Assembly (NCBI GenBank): GCA_903936565.1
Contig: CAIZVZ010000007.1
Span: 1 to 58,801 of the forward strand
Source of the DNA: an uncultured bacterium
GTDB lineage: Bacteria > Patescibacteriota > Minisyncoccia > Phycocordibacterales > CAIZLB01
Direction: 5' to 3'
DNA: 58,801 nt
Shown here: in pieces, positions 1 to 8,884 of the stretch
How positions within the stretch are numbered: position 1 is the stretch's first letter
Layout: the number at the start of each line of letters is the position of its first letter
The notes under the pieces: model-generated
Seen by the model: the letters and a program-made list of their open reading frames with translations, nothing else
What the model was told of the DNA's origin: nothing
Database searches by the model: none
Translations under genes and position numbers: made by a program

Positions 1-321
1 AAACTATCCATCGACAAGAAGGGAAGAACATATCAGATACTAACCGTTGAACCAAATGACACAATAGACATCAGTATCAAGAATACAAACAAGACTCTTC
101 CTATTACAATCTTCGACAACAATCCAATCAAACCAAACAAAGACAAGAACAACAACATTACTCTATCCTTGAACGCTCCAAAAGAGCAGGGGACAAGGGT
201 GCTAACTGTTGGAGACTTGACTCTGGAGATTAGGGTGAAGGTACAAGCTCCTGCACCTGTGCCGAAGGTGGAGAAGAAGTTGACTCCTATTGTGAAGATG
301 TGGAAGTGGTTTGTAAAATAA
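1..321 (+). CDS. C-terminal fragment of an unrecognised protein
   Basis: An open frame runs from base 1 to a TAA at 319-321, so the start lies upstream of the window. The visible 106 residues begin KLSIDKKGRTYQILTVEPND, look beta-rich (alternating hydrophobic residues, many Asn/Lys/Thr) and end in a Pro/Val/Lys linker followed by LTPIVKMWKWFVK. Adenine-rich Lys and Asn codons (aag, aac) dominate. The beta-rich part plus linker and short basic-aromatic tail would fit a surface or exported protein, but I do not recognise a family. It lies upstream of cell-surface genes. Confidence 0.55.
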   Translation, partial: KLSIDKKGRTYQILTVEPNDTIDISIKNTNKTLPITIFDNNPIKPNKDKNNNITLSLNAPKEQGTRVLTVGDLTLEIRVKVQAPAPVPKVEKKLTPIVKMWKWFVK

Positions 322-378
322 AAGACCGAGAATGGTGCTGTGGCACATTATAATATTCTTTGAACAATCAATTAATCT

Positions 379-387
379 TGCTATACT
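379..387 (+). promoter_or_regulatory. extended -10 promoter, leaderless
   Basis: TGC-TATACT (TG at 379-380, hexamer 382-387) ends 7 nt before the ATG at 395, so transcription would begin at or next to the start codon. TTGAAC at 360-365 is a possible -35 with a 16-bp spacer. Confidence 0.55.
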
Positions 388-394
388 AAACACT

Positions 395-562
395 ATGAAG
401 AAAATTAGAACAATACTTGTGTTTCTTGGTTTATTGATTGCACTTATACCAGCATTCCTATCGGTTTGGGGAGGAGTAAAGAATTGGATTGTAACAATTC
501 TTGGTTTATTAGTTGCTGTTTTATCTTATCTATACATTCATGCGCAGCAAACAAAAAAATAG
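395..562 (+). CDS. small two-helix membrane protein
   Basis: 55 residues from the ATG at 395, chosen over the ORF-track start at 332 because a TGC-TATACT element sits 7 nt upstream. MKKIRT is followed by two hydrophobic segments (about residues 5-22 and 28-48) and a short polar tail HAQQTKK, giving a helical hairpin in the membrane. It overlaps the next gene by 23 bp in another frame, so the two are probably translated from one message. Family not recognised; function unknown. Confidence 0.5.
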   Translation: MKKIRTILVFLGLLIALIPAFLSVWGGVKNWIVTILGLLVAVLSYLYIHAQQTKK

Positions 563-1997
563 CAATTGGAAATATATTAAGCACCTTCTTGGTGGCAAAA
601 ATGTACCCTACATCTTAGGAGGGGTATTTTTGTTAATCTTAGTTTTATTTGTTTTGCCTAACATATTCTCTGTAACGTTCGACGCGAGCCATATGAAGGC
701 GGATGTCAATTCTGCTGTGCCAATTTCATCTGCTGCAATTACGTCATCAACAGACATGATGGCATCTGAAGGAAATAGTCAGGTGCTATCAGCGTCATCT
801 ACTGCTAACTCCATGTCAGGAATGGAATTTGATCCAAATAATCCAATAATTAAAACTCAAGCTGGTGCAACGCACTTAAAAACACCAACGCCATTAAAGG
901 CTGTGTATATATCTAGTTGGGTAGCTGGTTCAAATGATATCAAAAATAGAATTAAAAAATTAATAATAGATACGGAACTTAACGCTGTGATTATTGATTT
1001 TAAAGATTCAACAGGAATGCTTTCTGCAGAAACCGGTGTACCTGAAATAGATGGTATGGGTTGTGTCGAGCATAGAATTAAGGATGTTAAGGGTCTTATA
1101 AAGGAATTCCATGATCAGGGTATTTATGTAATAGCCAGAGTCGCGGTATTTCAAGACTCTTGTTTGTCAAAAAAATATCCAGAGTATGCAGTTAAAAGAA
1201 AAAGTGATGGGGGTATTTGGAAAGATAGAAAAGGAATCTCTTGGGTATATGCTGGTTCAAAGGAAGTTTGGGATTACAATGTAAAGATTGCTAGGGTTGC
1301 ATATTCTATTGGTTTCGATGAGATTAATCTTGATTATATAAGATTCCCATCCGACGGAAACATGAAGGATATATCTTACCCAGTCAACATTGTTGCAGAT
1401 TCTGTTGTACAAAAGTCAAAGACTATAAAAAGCACATCTACAATATCCGCTTCGTCAACAAAGCTTGCTGGAACCGATGCTCCACTTGAGGTGAGTGAGG
1501 TTTCTGATACAACAATTAACACACGAGCTAATATTCTTTCAAGATTCTTTGCTTATATGGATAAGGAACTTAGAAAGAGTGGGGAAGATAGGCCAAAGAT
1601 TTCGGCTGATGTGTTTGGTATGGTTGCAACTAATACAGATGATTTGGGAATAGGGCAGGTGTTGGAGAAAATATTACCATACGTTGATTACATGTCTCCA
1701 ATGGTTTATCCATCACACTTTGCATCAGGTTGGAATGGTTATACAAAGCCAGCTACAAGACCGTATGATGTTATTCATGTTTCTATGAGTAAAGCAGTGG
1801 CGAGAGCGAAAGCGATGGGGCAAGATCCTAAAAAGCTTCGTCCATGGCTTCAAGATTTTAATTTAGGTGCAACCTATACTCCGGAGATGGTTAAGGCGCA
1901 AATGCGGGGGGTTTATGATTCTGGATTGGATAGCTGGATGATTTGGGACCCTGCAAATAAATATAGTAGTTCAAAGCAAATTTTGTCGAAGGAATAG
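540..1997 (+). CDS. DUF4015 putative glycoside hydrolase, membrane-anchored
   Basis: 485 residues from the ATG at 540. A basic N-terminus precedes one membrane segment (about 20-38), then a Ser/Thr-rich linker, so the body lies outside the cell. The body resembles DUF4015, a TIM-barrel glycoside-hydrolase-like family: AVIIDFKDSTGMLSAETG, then VIARVAVFQDS, SWVYAGSKEVWDYN, FDEINLDYIRFPSDG (likely active-site strand with Asp/Glu) and SPMVYPSHF. A low-complexity Ser/Thr insert interrupts the barrel around residues 295-325. A role in surface polysaccharide turnover fits the neighbouring glycosyltransferase and O-antigen-ligase-like genes. Substrate is unknown. The start overlaps the preceding small membrane gene. 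Confidence 0.75.
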   Translation: MRSKQKNSNWKYIKHLLGGKNVPYILGGVFLLILVLFVLPNIFSVTFDASHMKADVNSAVPISSAAITSSTDMMASEGNSQVLSASSTANSMSGMEFDPNNPIIKTQAGATHLKTPTPLKAVYISSWVAGSNDIKNRIKKLIIDTELNAVIIDFKDSTGMLSAETGVPEIDGMGCVEHRIKDVKGLIKEFHDQGIYVIARVAVFQDSCLSKKYPEYAVKRKSDGGIWKDRKGISWVYAGSKEVWDYNVKIARVAYSIGFDEINLDYIRFPSDGNMKDISYPVNIVADSVVQKSKTIKSTSTISASSTKLAGTDAPLEVSEVSDTTINTRANILSRFFAYMDKELRKSGEDRPKISADVFGMVATNTDDLGIGQVLEKILPYVDYMSPMVYPSHFASGWNGYTKPATRPYDVIHVSMSKAVARAKAMGQDPKKLRPWLQDFNLGATYTPEMVKAQMRGVYDSGLDSWMIWDPANKYSSSKQILSKE

Positions 1998-2060
1998 TTT
2001 GTGGCTTCTCGCTGGTAATAAAACTTTTTTCGCATTATACTGTATATAAATAATTAATAT

Positions 2061-4142
2061 ATGTACGACGAAGAAAAAGTAACATACTTTGGTTTAACTG
2101 ACGCGAGAAATAAGCGTGTGCGATTTGGCATTAAAGCAAAAGATAGAGCTCGTCATGTCTATACTATTGGAAAGACTGGAATGGGAAAATCAACTCTTCT
2201 AGAAAACTTAGCTGTTCAAGATATTCAGAATGGGGAAGGGCTTGCCTTTATTGATCCCCACGGAAAGTCTGCTGATTTGCTTTTGGAATATATACCAGAG
2301 CATCGTAAAAAAGACGTCGTGTATTTTGCTCCTTTTGATCTTGATTATCCTATCGCCTTTAATGCCCTTGAGGATGTCGATGTTACGAAGAGGTATCTTG
2401 TTGCAAATGGTTTGATGAGTGCGTTTAAAACAATCTGGGTTGATGCATTTTCTGCTAGAATGGAATATATTTTGAATAATATAATGCTTGCACTCTTGGA
2501 GTACCCGAGCTCAACTTTGATGTCAGTTAATAGAATGCTCACGGATAAGGATTTTAGAAATGCTGTGGTTGCTAATGTTACAGACCCTACAGTTAAAGCT
2601 TTTTGGGTAGATGAGTATGCAAAGTATACAGAAAAGTTTGCCGCAGAAGCTGCTCCTGCAATTCAGAATAAGGTTGGACAATTTGTAGGTAATCCTCTTG
2701 TGAGAAATATTATAGGTCAACCTGTATCTGGCTTTGATATTAGAGATATAATGGACAATAAGAAAATTTTGATAGTTAACTTATCAAAAGGACGTGTAGG
2801 GGAGGCTAATGCAAATCTATTGGGTGCAATGTTGATTACAAAGATTTATCTTGCTGCCATGTCGCGCGCGGACTTAAAAGAAGAAGAATTAAAAAATACT
2901 CCCCAGTTTTATTTATATGTTGACGAGTTTCAAAACTTTGCCAATGAAACATTTGCGGATATTTTATCAGAGGCTAGAAAATACAAATTAAGCTTAACTA
3001 TTGCTCACCAATATGTAGAACAGATGACAGAAGATGTGAGGGCTGCTGTTTTTGGAAACGTAGGAACAATGATTACATTTAGAGTTGGAGCATATGACGC
3101 TGCTGTTTTTGAAAAAGAATATTCACCGGAGTTCACCGCAGAGGATATGGTCAATCTTCAACAGTATCAAATGTATTTGAAGCTGATGATCGACGGCGTA
3201 ACTTCCAGGCCATTTTCTGCAATAGGAATGCCCCCAATCGCAAGGCCTGAAATTTCCTATGTTGAGGAAATAATTAACCTATCAAGGTCACAGTTTGCTA
3301 ATCCAAGAGAAAAGGTAGAAGAAGATATAAGAGATTGGCACATGCAAAAGATTGGAGCTAAAGAGGTGGTAAAAAAGACGAGTGAAAAATCATCAGCTTC
3401 CGAGCGTTCGTCGTCCGATAGACCTTCATCTTCTCGATCGTCGGAAAGATCTTCTTCGTCAGATAGATCCTCTGAGAGAGCATCTGGTAGGTCATTAGAA
3501 AGATCTACTGAAAGGTCACGCGATAGATCTTCTGAAAAAATAAATGAAGGCAGAGCAGAAAGAGCTCCACGACAAGAACCTCGTGGCCGTGATATTGAGC
3601 GAGATCGTACTGTCATGAGCCGTAGAGATGAGGCTGCAATTCGAGCAAGAGATGAAGACAGGCCTGTGATTGCAAGAAGGTCAGTAGAAAAACCAGTAGA
3701 TCACTCGATTGATAAGTCAGCGGAACTTGCTGTGGAAAAGATGTTTGAAAGCCCTGCTGTTACCATGGCAACAGACACTGTTGTTGCGCCCGCTGTTACA
3801 CCGGTCGCACCTAAGCCTAGTCATGTATCATTAAATACCTTATCGCATGGTAATGAAAATAAAGTAAAGAATCAGCAAAAGGATATTAAGCCTGAAAACG
3901 TAGCAGCCTTACGTGAAGCATTGCTTTCTGTAATGGGGGATAGTGAAATAAAGGTTGAGACTAAAGAGATTAAGGAATCTGTCGATGCGAATAAGGTTAT
4001 GGAAAATAAAGATAACCTTACGAGCAATGAGGTTAAGTATGATGCTGGGGAGTTAAAAAATAAGCAAGAAGAAGACAAGGCTTCTCACGCGGGAGCTCTA
4101 ACACCAGACGATCTTAAGAGAATTTTAGATATCAATCAATAG
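2061..4142 (+). CDS. VirD4/TraG-like ATPase with Ser/Arg-rich tail
   Basis: 693 residues. Walker A GKTGMGKST at about 38-45, then FIDPHGKSADLLLEYIPEHR typical of the VirD4/TraG/TraD-type DNA-handling ATPase family widespread in CPR genomes, and Walker B LYVDEFQNFA near residue 287. The core ends around 420. It is followed by about 120 residues almost made of Ser, Arg, Glu and Asp (SSSDRSSERASGRSLERS), then an Ala/Val/Lys-rich tail. No relaxase, VirB4 or other secretion gene is visible nearby, and there is no N-terminal membrane segment, so recruitment to a channel is conjecture. A TATACT at 2036-2041 gives a leader of only about 12 nt and no Shine-Dalgarno is present. Confidence 0.75.
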   Translation: MYDEEKVTYFGLTDARNKRVRFGIKAKDRARHVYTIGKTGMGKSTLLENLAVQDIQNGEGLAFIDPHGKSADLLLEYIPEHRKKDVVYFAPFDLDYPIAFNALEDVDVTKRYLVANGLMSAFKTIWVDAFSARMEYILNNIMLALLEYPSSTLMSVNRMLTDKDFRNAVVANVTDPTVKAFWVDEYAKYTEKFAAEAAPAIQNKVGQFVGNPLVRNIIGQPVSGFDIRDIMDNKKILIVNLSKGRVGEANANLLGAMLITKIYLAAMSRADLKEEELKNTPQFYLYVDEFQNFANETFADILSEARKYKLSLTIAHQYVEQMTEDVRAAVFGNVGTMITFRVGAYDAAVFEKEYSPEFTAEDMVNLQQYQMYLKLMIDGVTSRPFSAIGMPPIARPEISYVEEIINLSRSQFANPREKVEEDIRDWHMQKIGAKEVVKKTSEKSSASERSSSDRPSSSRSSERSSSSDRSSERASGRSLERSTERSRDRSSEKINEGRAERAPRQEPRGRDIERDRTVMSRRDEAAIRARDEDRPVIARRSVEKPVDHSIDKSAELAVEKMFESPAVTMATDTVVAPAVTPVAPKPSHVSLNTLSHGNENKVKNQQKDIKPENVAALREALLSVMGDSEIKVETKEIKESVDANKVMENKDNLTSNEVKYDAGELKNKQEEDKASHAGALTPDDLKRILDINQ

Positions 4143-4161
4143 TAGATATTGTTTTTTTAAA

Positions 4162-5043
4162 CTATATCTTAACCCAGTCGAGCGGAGTAACGTCATTTGT
4201 GTTTGCTCTAGGGTCTCTAATCCAACGCTTTGGAGCGATGACAATTTTAGTCTTCTTTGGATTGAGCCATGCACCCCACCAGCTAAAGGAAGAATTGGCT
4301 ATAATGTTATGACTGCATTGACTCATGAGGTACATATCCTCCGCATCCTTTATCTCAGGTCTTGATACGCAAATGTAAGGGACCTCAGTCTTAAGATTTT
4401 CTTTGACCCAAGCAATATCATCTGAAAAGACGAATAAGACAAGTTGTTTTCCGCACAACTTTGATTGTAGGGTGGAAATTGCCTTGTAATAATATGTCAG
4501 GTCTAAAGTTCCGTGATATGCATTTGTATATTTATCTGTGATGAAATCACATCGTCTAATATGAAGAGATGTGCTGACACCTCCGTTATCGTCGACCTGC
4601 TTAATCCTGTCTTTAAAAAGTTTTGCCTTTTCGCTAAGTTTCTCTTTTAAAACAAGATCGTGTCGAAGTGTTGTTTCTATATCTGAGAAATATTTTTCAC
4701 TTTGCCATCTTCCATTTAGCGTAGATCCATCTTTGGCTTCTAGGTTTTTTGGTTCAAAAATATAACCATTATATGGATTGGCGATGTTTTTAATTGTATC
4801 TATGACTTTATCAAAATAGACTTTAACTAGGTCAATTCTAGAATTACTGTTCGCGTTTGAAGTTTTTGCTTGTATGTTGAAGTAATTTAATTGAAACTCC
4901 CTATACAGATCTCCAAATTCCTGGTCTTCAAATTGAGATACGTCAAGAATCAGGGGAGTCTCAAGTTTAAGGGAAACAGCCCTACCGAATGCATATTGAA
5001 ATAGCTGGTTTCCTAAACCACCCTTTAATTTGACCGTTATCAT
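4162..5043 (-). CDS. glycosyltransferase family 11 (alpha-1,2-fucosyltransferase-like)
   Basis: 293 residues from ATG 5043. The ORF track begins 24 residues earlier, but MITVKLKGGLGNQLFQYAFG is the usual GT11 N-terminus, and on the minus strand TACACT lies 8 nt before this ATG. Motifs are GGLGNQLFQYA (nucleotide-sugar side), LHIRRCDF (the HxRRGD-like acceptor motif with Gly replaced by Cys) and SSFSWWGAWLNP near the C-terminus. GT11 enzymes transfer fucose from GDP-fucose to galactose; here a surface glycan acceptor is likely. No GDP-fucose synthesis genes are in the window. It is convergent with the ATPase gene and divergent from the O-antigen-ligase-like gene. Confidence 0.8.
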   Translation of the reverse strand: MITVKLKGGLGNQLFQYAFGRAVSLKLETPLILDVSQFEDQEFGDLYREFQLNYFNIQAKTSNANSNSRIDLVKVYFDKVIDTIKNIANPYNGYIFEPKNLEAKDGSTLNGRWQSEKYFSDIETTLRHDLVLKEKLSEKAKLFKDRIKQVDDNGGVSTSLHIRRCDFITDKYTNAYHGTLDLTYYYKAISTLQSKLCGKQLVLFVFSDDIAWVKENLKTEVPYICVSRPEIKDAEDMYLMSQCSHNIIANSSFSWWGAWLNPKKTKIVIAPKRWIRDPRANTNDVTPLDWVKI

Positions 5044-5142
5044 ATCGTCATAGTGTACGATTTTTAATGATTTTTTACAAATAGACAGATGGGCGAGTTT
5101 GTGTTTTGTAGCCAATTATGGCTAAAAATAATAAAACAACTG

Positions 5143-5151
5143 TGATATACT
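5143..5151 (+). promoter_or_regulatory. extended -10 promoter, leaderless
   Basis: TGA-TATACT at 5143-5151 ends 9 nt before the ATG at 5161. It serves the O-antigen-ligase-like gene, divergent from the GT11 promoter. Confidence 0.5.
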
Positions 5152-5160
5152 ACCCCCATT

Positions 5161-7545
5161 ATGAATAAAACAAACACTTCGATTTGCGAATTTTTGAAAT
5201 ACGCAATAATTAGCCTTGTATTTTTAGTTCCTTTCGCTGACCTGATAATTGGGGAGTCGCTGTATTTTCCATTTATAACAGGTAAGGGTTTTATCGCAAG
5301 AGCTATAATTATAATAATTGCCTTACTGTATACATCTTTGGTTGTTAGGGACAGAAGTTACTTACCTAAAAAGAGTCCTATAGTATGGTCTGCAACAGCA
5401 TTTATTGTAGTTTTGTTTCTTGCTACCGTTAACTCTGTTGATCCCTGGAGGAGTTTTTGGAGTAATCAAGAGAGAATGGAGGGTTTTGCAACCTTGCTTG
5501 AGATGTTTGTTTTGTTTATTGCCGCAGCTGGTGTTTTTGGTAATTTCTTTGCACAAAAGTCAAAGGAGAAAAATATTATTGGGGCATGGCCGTCTGATTT
5601 TGGAGTTTGGAAATGGTTTCTACACACAATGTTGGTCTTGAGTGTTATTATGGGAATCTACGCATTCTCTCAAATGAAGTCTGCTGATGATCGTATCTTT
5701 GGAACACTTGGGAATTCTTCGTACTTGGGAGGTTATGCCATGGTCCACTGTTTCTTGGCGCTTTATATGGCAATCGACTCTATCAAACGAATGATGTTTT
5801 CTTTCAAGCAGATACCTGTAAAAGCAAGAGAGAATACCATCTTTGCCGATGTTATTGTAGCTGTCCTTTGTGTTGCGGTTGGAGTGTTTAATCTTGCTGT
5901 ACTATATCAAACTGGTACAAGAGGATCGTTTGTTGGTTTACTTATTGGTTTGCTCATAACAGCTGTAATTTGGGCTATCTTTGAAAGAAAACTACCTATA
6001 TTTAGATGGATTGGAATCGTTTCTATTATCATCGTGGTAGCTGTGGTTTCAGTGCTTGGTCTTACAAAGAATACAACATTTGTAAAAAGTAATTATTTGG
6101 TAAATAGATTTGCGCAGTTAATTACTTGGGATTTTGGAAAGGTTTTGGCTGACCAGGGTCATTCGAGAAAGATGATTTGGGGAATGGCTTATGAGGGTGT
6201 TAAAGAAAAGCCAGTACTAGGATGGGGACAAGATAATTACTCATATGTCTTTGCTAAATATTATGACCCAGCTATGTATGGGCAGGAGCAATGGTTTGAT
6301 AGAACGCACAACGTATTCTTTGACTGGCTAATTGCTGCAGGATTATTGGGTTTACTGGCGTATCTTGTGTTATTCTTGTCTGCTATCTATACGCTATGGA
6401 GAAAGACTGACGATAATTGGAGTGTAACTGAGCGTGCTGTTCTGACTGGAATGTTAATTGCGTATTTCGTCCACAATTTTTTTGTGTTTGATAATCTGGC
6501 AAGTTATATTTTCTTCTTTATAATTCTTGCATTTATAAATACTCGCGGACAAGGGGGAAGAACCCTTACTCACAAACCGCTAGTTGCCGATGATTATGTG
6601 TTGATAGTTGATATTGTGGCGGTTATAGTTTTGGCATATGTAATGTGGATTTCAGTTTTGTCACCATATAACTCAAGTGGAAACTTGATTAAGGCAATGC
6701 AGGATAAACAAAAGGTTCTGGTTGATAATAAAGAGCAAATTGTTTCTACTGATCCAAAGTTGAGGTTTAAATTAATTAAGGGTGTACTTGATGCAAATGA
6801 TTTAACCAGATCGGAGTCTCGCGAAAGATTGGTGGATATTGCTGCATCGATAATTATGCAGGTCAATAAGACCGATCCAGCACTTGCAAAGGAGGTCTAT
6901 GACTATACATTAGATCAATACGCCAAAGAAACAGCAGGCTCAAAGACAGACCCTAGACCGTGGTACTTCCAATCAATTTTCTATCAGAAGCTTGGAATGT
7001 ATGATAAATCATTGACGGCTATTCAGCAGGCATCAAAGCTTTCTCCAACAAAACAATCTTTCCTATTCTCAGAAGGTCAAATATTGTTGACTATGAAAAA
7101 GACAGATGAAGCGATGTCTGTATTTAAAAAGGCTTATGAATTAGATAAAAGAAATCCAGAAGCTCTAAAATACTATTCATTTAGTCTAATCGAAAATGGT
7201 AAAATAAATGATGTTGACCAACTGTTAAGCGATCACGTTAAATATAATTCAGCTTTCAAAGCAGAGACTATTTGGAATGACCCTGTGATTTTGCAGGCAT
7301 TAATGGACATAAAGAATTTTGATAAGGCAATTGCGATTGCAAAGAAAAAAGTGGATGATAATCCAAGTGATATTCAATCCCTAATTTCACTCTCTGCTGT
7401 ATATCTAAAATCAGGTGACAAATGGTCAGCGATTGAGGCGTTAAAAAAGATTAAGATGATTGAGCCTGGATATGCGTCTGATGTTGATAAGTATATTAAA
7501 GATATCCAGGATGGTAAGGATCCTTCAGCTCAAAATGCGAATTAA
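5161..7545 (+). CDS. O-antigen ligase-like (Wzy_C) membrane protein with TPR tail
   Basis: 794 residues. The first 450 or so contain about 10-12 hydrophobic segments. The Wzy_C hallmark loop is visible: QTGTRGSFVGLLIGL, KPVLGWGQDNYSYVF, then RTHNVFFDWLIAAGLLG (Arg and His as in ligase/polymerase active loops). After the last membrane segment (about 480-500) the C-terminal third is soluble and built of TPR-type repeats (YQKLGMYDKSLTAIQQASKLSP, MKKTDEAMSVFKKAYELDKRNPEAL). Such proteins polymerise or ligate lipid-linked glycans at the outer face of the membrane. The gene overlaps the next one by 11 bp, suggesting translational coupling. Whether it acts as ligase or polymerase cannot be told from sequence. 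Confidence 0.8.
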   Translation: MNKTNTSICEFLKYAIISLVFLVPFADLIIGESLYFPFITGKGFIARAIIIIIALLYTSLVVRDRSYLPKKSPIVWSATAFIVVLFLATVNSVDPWRSFWSNQERMEGFATLLEMFVLFIAAAGVFGNFFAQKSKEKNIIGAWPSDFGVWKWFLHTMLVLSVIMGIYAFSQMKSADDRIFGTLGNSSYLGGYAMVHCFLALYMAIDSIKRMMFSFKQIPVKARENTIFADVIVAVLCVAVGVFNLAVLYQTGTRGSFVGLLIGLLITAVIWAIFERKLPIFRWIGIVSIIIVVAVVSVLGLTKNTTFVKSNYLVNRFAQLITWDFGKVLADQGHSRKMIWGMAYEGVKEKPVLGWGQDNYSYVFAKYYDPAMYGQEQWFDRTHNVFFDWLIAAGLLGLLAYLVLFLSAIYTLWRKTDDNWSVTERAVLTGMLIAYFVHNFFVFDNLASYIFFFIILAFINTRGQGGRTLTHKPLVADDYVLIVDIVAVIVLAYVMWISVLSPYNSSGNLIKAMQDKQKVLVDNKEQIVSTDPKLRFKLIKGVLDANDLTRSESRERLVDIAASIIMQVNKTDPALAKEVYDYTLDQYAKETAGSKTDPRPWYFQSIFYQKLGMYDKSLTAIQQASKLSPTKQSFLFSEGQILLTMKKTDEAMSVFKKAYELDKRNPEALKYYSFSLIENGKINDVDQLLSDHVKYNSAFKAETIWNDPVILQALMDIKNFDKAIAIAKKKVDDNPSDIQSLISLSAVYLKSGDKWSAIEALKKIKMIEPGYASDVDKYIKDIQDGKDPSAQNAN

Positions 7546-8407
7546 GAATTTGTTTAAAATTTTAGTGATCATACTAGCTCTAATTGGGCTGGTATTTTCA
7601 TGTGTGTTTATTGGTATGCAGTTTGGGATATTTAACGTTAAGGGTTCGATAGATAATCGTAATAGATTCTTTACGGCAACAGACGATAGCCAATCCTTGA
7701 TTTCTAAAATTCAAGCTGGTTTTAGAAACAGCATGGAGTCTACTAGAAAAACGGTTTTTCCTGATATAAGTTTTGCTTGGGTAAAATCAGATGAGTGGAT
7801 AGCGCTTAGCGGAGCGCTTACAAAAGACAGAGAGGTAATTAGGAAGGCCGCAGCTGATGCATCGATTAGTCCAAGAATTTTAGTTTCAGTCGTAATTGCT
7901 GAGCAAATTAGATTCTTTACATCTGACAGAGAAAACTTCAAAAGAGTTTTTGAGCCACTAAAGATTCTAGGTACGCTTTCACAGTTTTCTCTAGGAGTTA
8001 GTGGCATAAAACCTGAGACTGCAAAACTAATTGAAGATAATTTGAAAGATCCTAAAAGTGAATTTTATATCTCTAAAGAATATGAACACATTCTAGATTA
8101 CAAAGAAGGGGATGGTGATATATATAGTAGGTTAACGGATGAACATAATCACTATTATTCATATTTGTATACCGCGCTGTTTATTAAAGAAGTTGAGGCT
8201 CAATGGTCTCGCGCTGGATATGATATTTCAAACAGACCAGAAATTTTAGCAACAATTTTCAATCTTGGTTTTAATAAATCGTCTCCAAAAAAGGATCCAG
8301 AAGTTGCCGGATCAATCATTAGTATCGCGGGAGAAAAAATTTCTTTTGGAAGATTATCATACGAATTCTATTATTCTGGTGAGTTACTAGATATATTTGG
8401 TTTTTAA
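7535..8407 (+). CDS. membrane-anchored protein, possible lysozyme-like fold
   Basis: 290 residues from ATG 7535, which overlaps the preceding stop by 11 bp; the earlier ORF-track start would overlap much further. One membrane segment (about 8-27) leads to an exported domain. ADASISPRILVSVVIAEQIRFF followed by FSLGVSGIKPETAKLIEDNL resembles the layout of lytic-transglycosylase-like proteins (a helix with a catalytic Glu, then a G-x-x-G-I-K-P-x-T-A motif), with Glu in AEQ as a candidate acid. The assignment is tentative. The coupling to a glycan ligase gene would suit a wall-associated role. Confidence 0.5.
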   Translation: MRIKNLFKILVIILALIGLVFSCVFIGMQFGIFNVKGSIDNRNRFFTATDDSQSLISKIQAGFRNSMESTRKTVFPDISFAWVKSDEWIALSGALTKDREVIRKAAADASISPRILVSVVIAEQIRFFTSDRENFKRVFEPLKILGTLSQFSLGVSGIKPETAKLIEDNLKDPKSEFYISKEYEHILDYKEGDGDIYSRLTDEHNHYYSYLYTALFIKEVEAQWSRAGYDISNRPEILATIFNLGFNKSSPKKDPEVAGSIISIAGEKISFGRLSYEFYYSGELLDIFGF

Positions 8408-8693
8408 TTTGTTTTATCAAATTAATTTTTATTAGTTTAGATTTTTAATAATTATTTATTTCAAAAATAAATTCTACAGAATTACGTTGTAAATAAATAA
8501 TAAAATAGAATTCAAAAAAAGTAATTAATTTTATTTATCTAAAAAATATTTTTTAAAAATAAAAATTAAAAAGTTATCCACAACTTTTTTGAAAATAAAA
8601 TTGTTATTAATGAAAAAATGTTAGATAATTAACTTAACTACATGTGCATCGTCGGCGCGTGTAACATTAAAAAAATAATTTAAATTAAATTTT
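8408..8693 (+). other. AT-rich intergenic region with DnaA-box palindrome
   Basis: About 285 bp with no convincing ORF, very AT-rich. It holds a consensus DnaA box inside a palindrome (8568-8589), and the probable promoter of the small basic gene: TTGTTA at 8601-8606, a 17-bp spacer and GATAAT at 8624-8629, giving a leader of about 60 nt. Confidence 0.5.
8568..8589. repeat. palindrome enclosing a consensus DnaA box, copy 1
   Basis: AAAAAGTT, ATCCAC, AACTTTTT form an 8-bp perfect stem with a 6-nt loop, and TTATCCACA (8574-8582) matches the canonical DnaA box. An identical 25-bp stretch occurs at the other end of the window (58704-58728). Confidence 0.6.
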
Positions 8694-8807
8694 ATGGCAG
8701 CAAAAAAGAAAGTAGCAAAGAAGGCAGTAAAGAAGGCAGCTCCAAAGAAGAAAGTTGCAAAGAAGGCAGCTCCAAAGAAGAAAGTTGCAAAGAAAGGAAA
8801 GAAATAA
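8694..8807 (+). CDS. histone H1-like lysine/alanine-rich peptide
   Basis: 37 codons, too short for the ORF track: MAAKKKVAKKAVKKAAPKKK and a repeat of AAPKKKVAKK. Lys and Ala make up nearly all residues, with two identical AAPKKKVAKK units at DNA level (direct 27-bp repeat). This matches the C-terminal tail type of bacterial histone H1-like proteins, which bind DNA non-specifically by charge. The gene has its own promoter (TTGTTA-17-GATAAT) and a strong terminator 30 bp downstream, so it is an independent, probably well-expressed unit. No globular domain is present. Confidence 0.7.
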   Translation: MAAKKKVAKKAVKKAAPKKKVAKKAAPKKKVAKKGKK

Positions 8808-8838
8808 TTTGACGATTATTTCCCACTTTAATAAAAAT

Positions 8839-8858
8839 CTCGCGCAAGCGGGTTTTTT
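8839..8858 (+). terminator. rho-independent terminator of the H1-like gene
   Basis: CTCGC-GCAA-GCGGG stem with a GNRA tetraloop followed by TTTTTT. Confidence 0.75.
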
Positions 8859-8884
8859 ATTTTGCCAAAAAACGGCGTGCTCTT

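Noticed and set aside
3257-3616. 119-residue minus-strand ORF rich in Asp, Leu and Ser
   Set aside because: It is the antisense shadow of the Ser/Arg/Glu-rich tail of the VirD4-like ATPase; no promoter or independent support.
8408-8693. Replication origin
   Set aside because: Only one consensus DnaA box, no dnaA, dnaN or rpmH nearby and no set of repeated boxes; the box is reported as a repeat instead.
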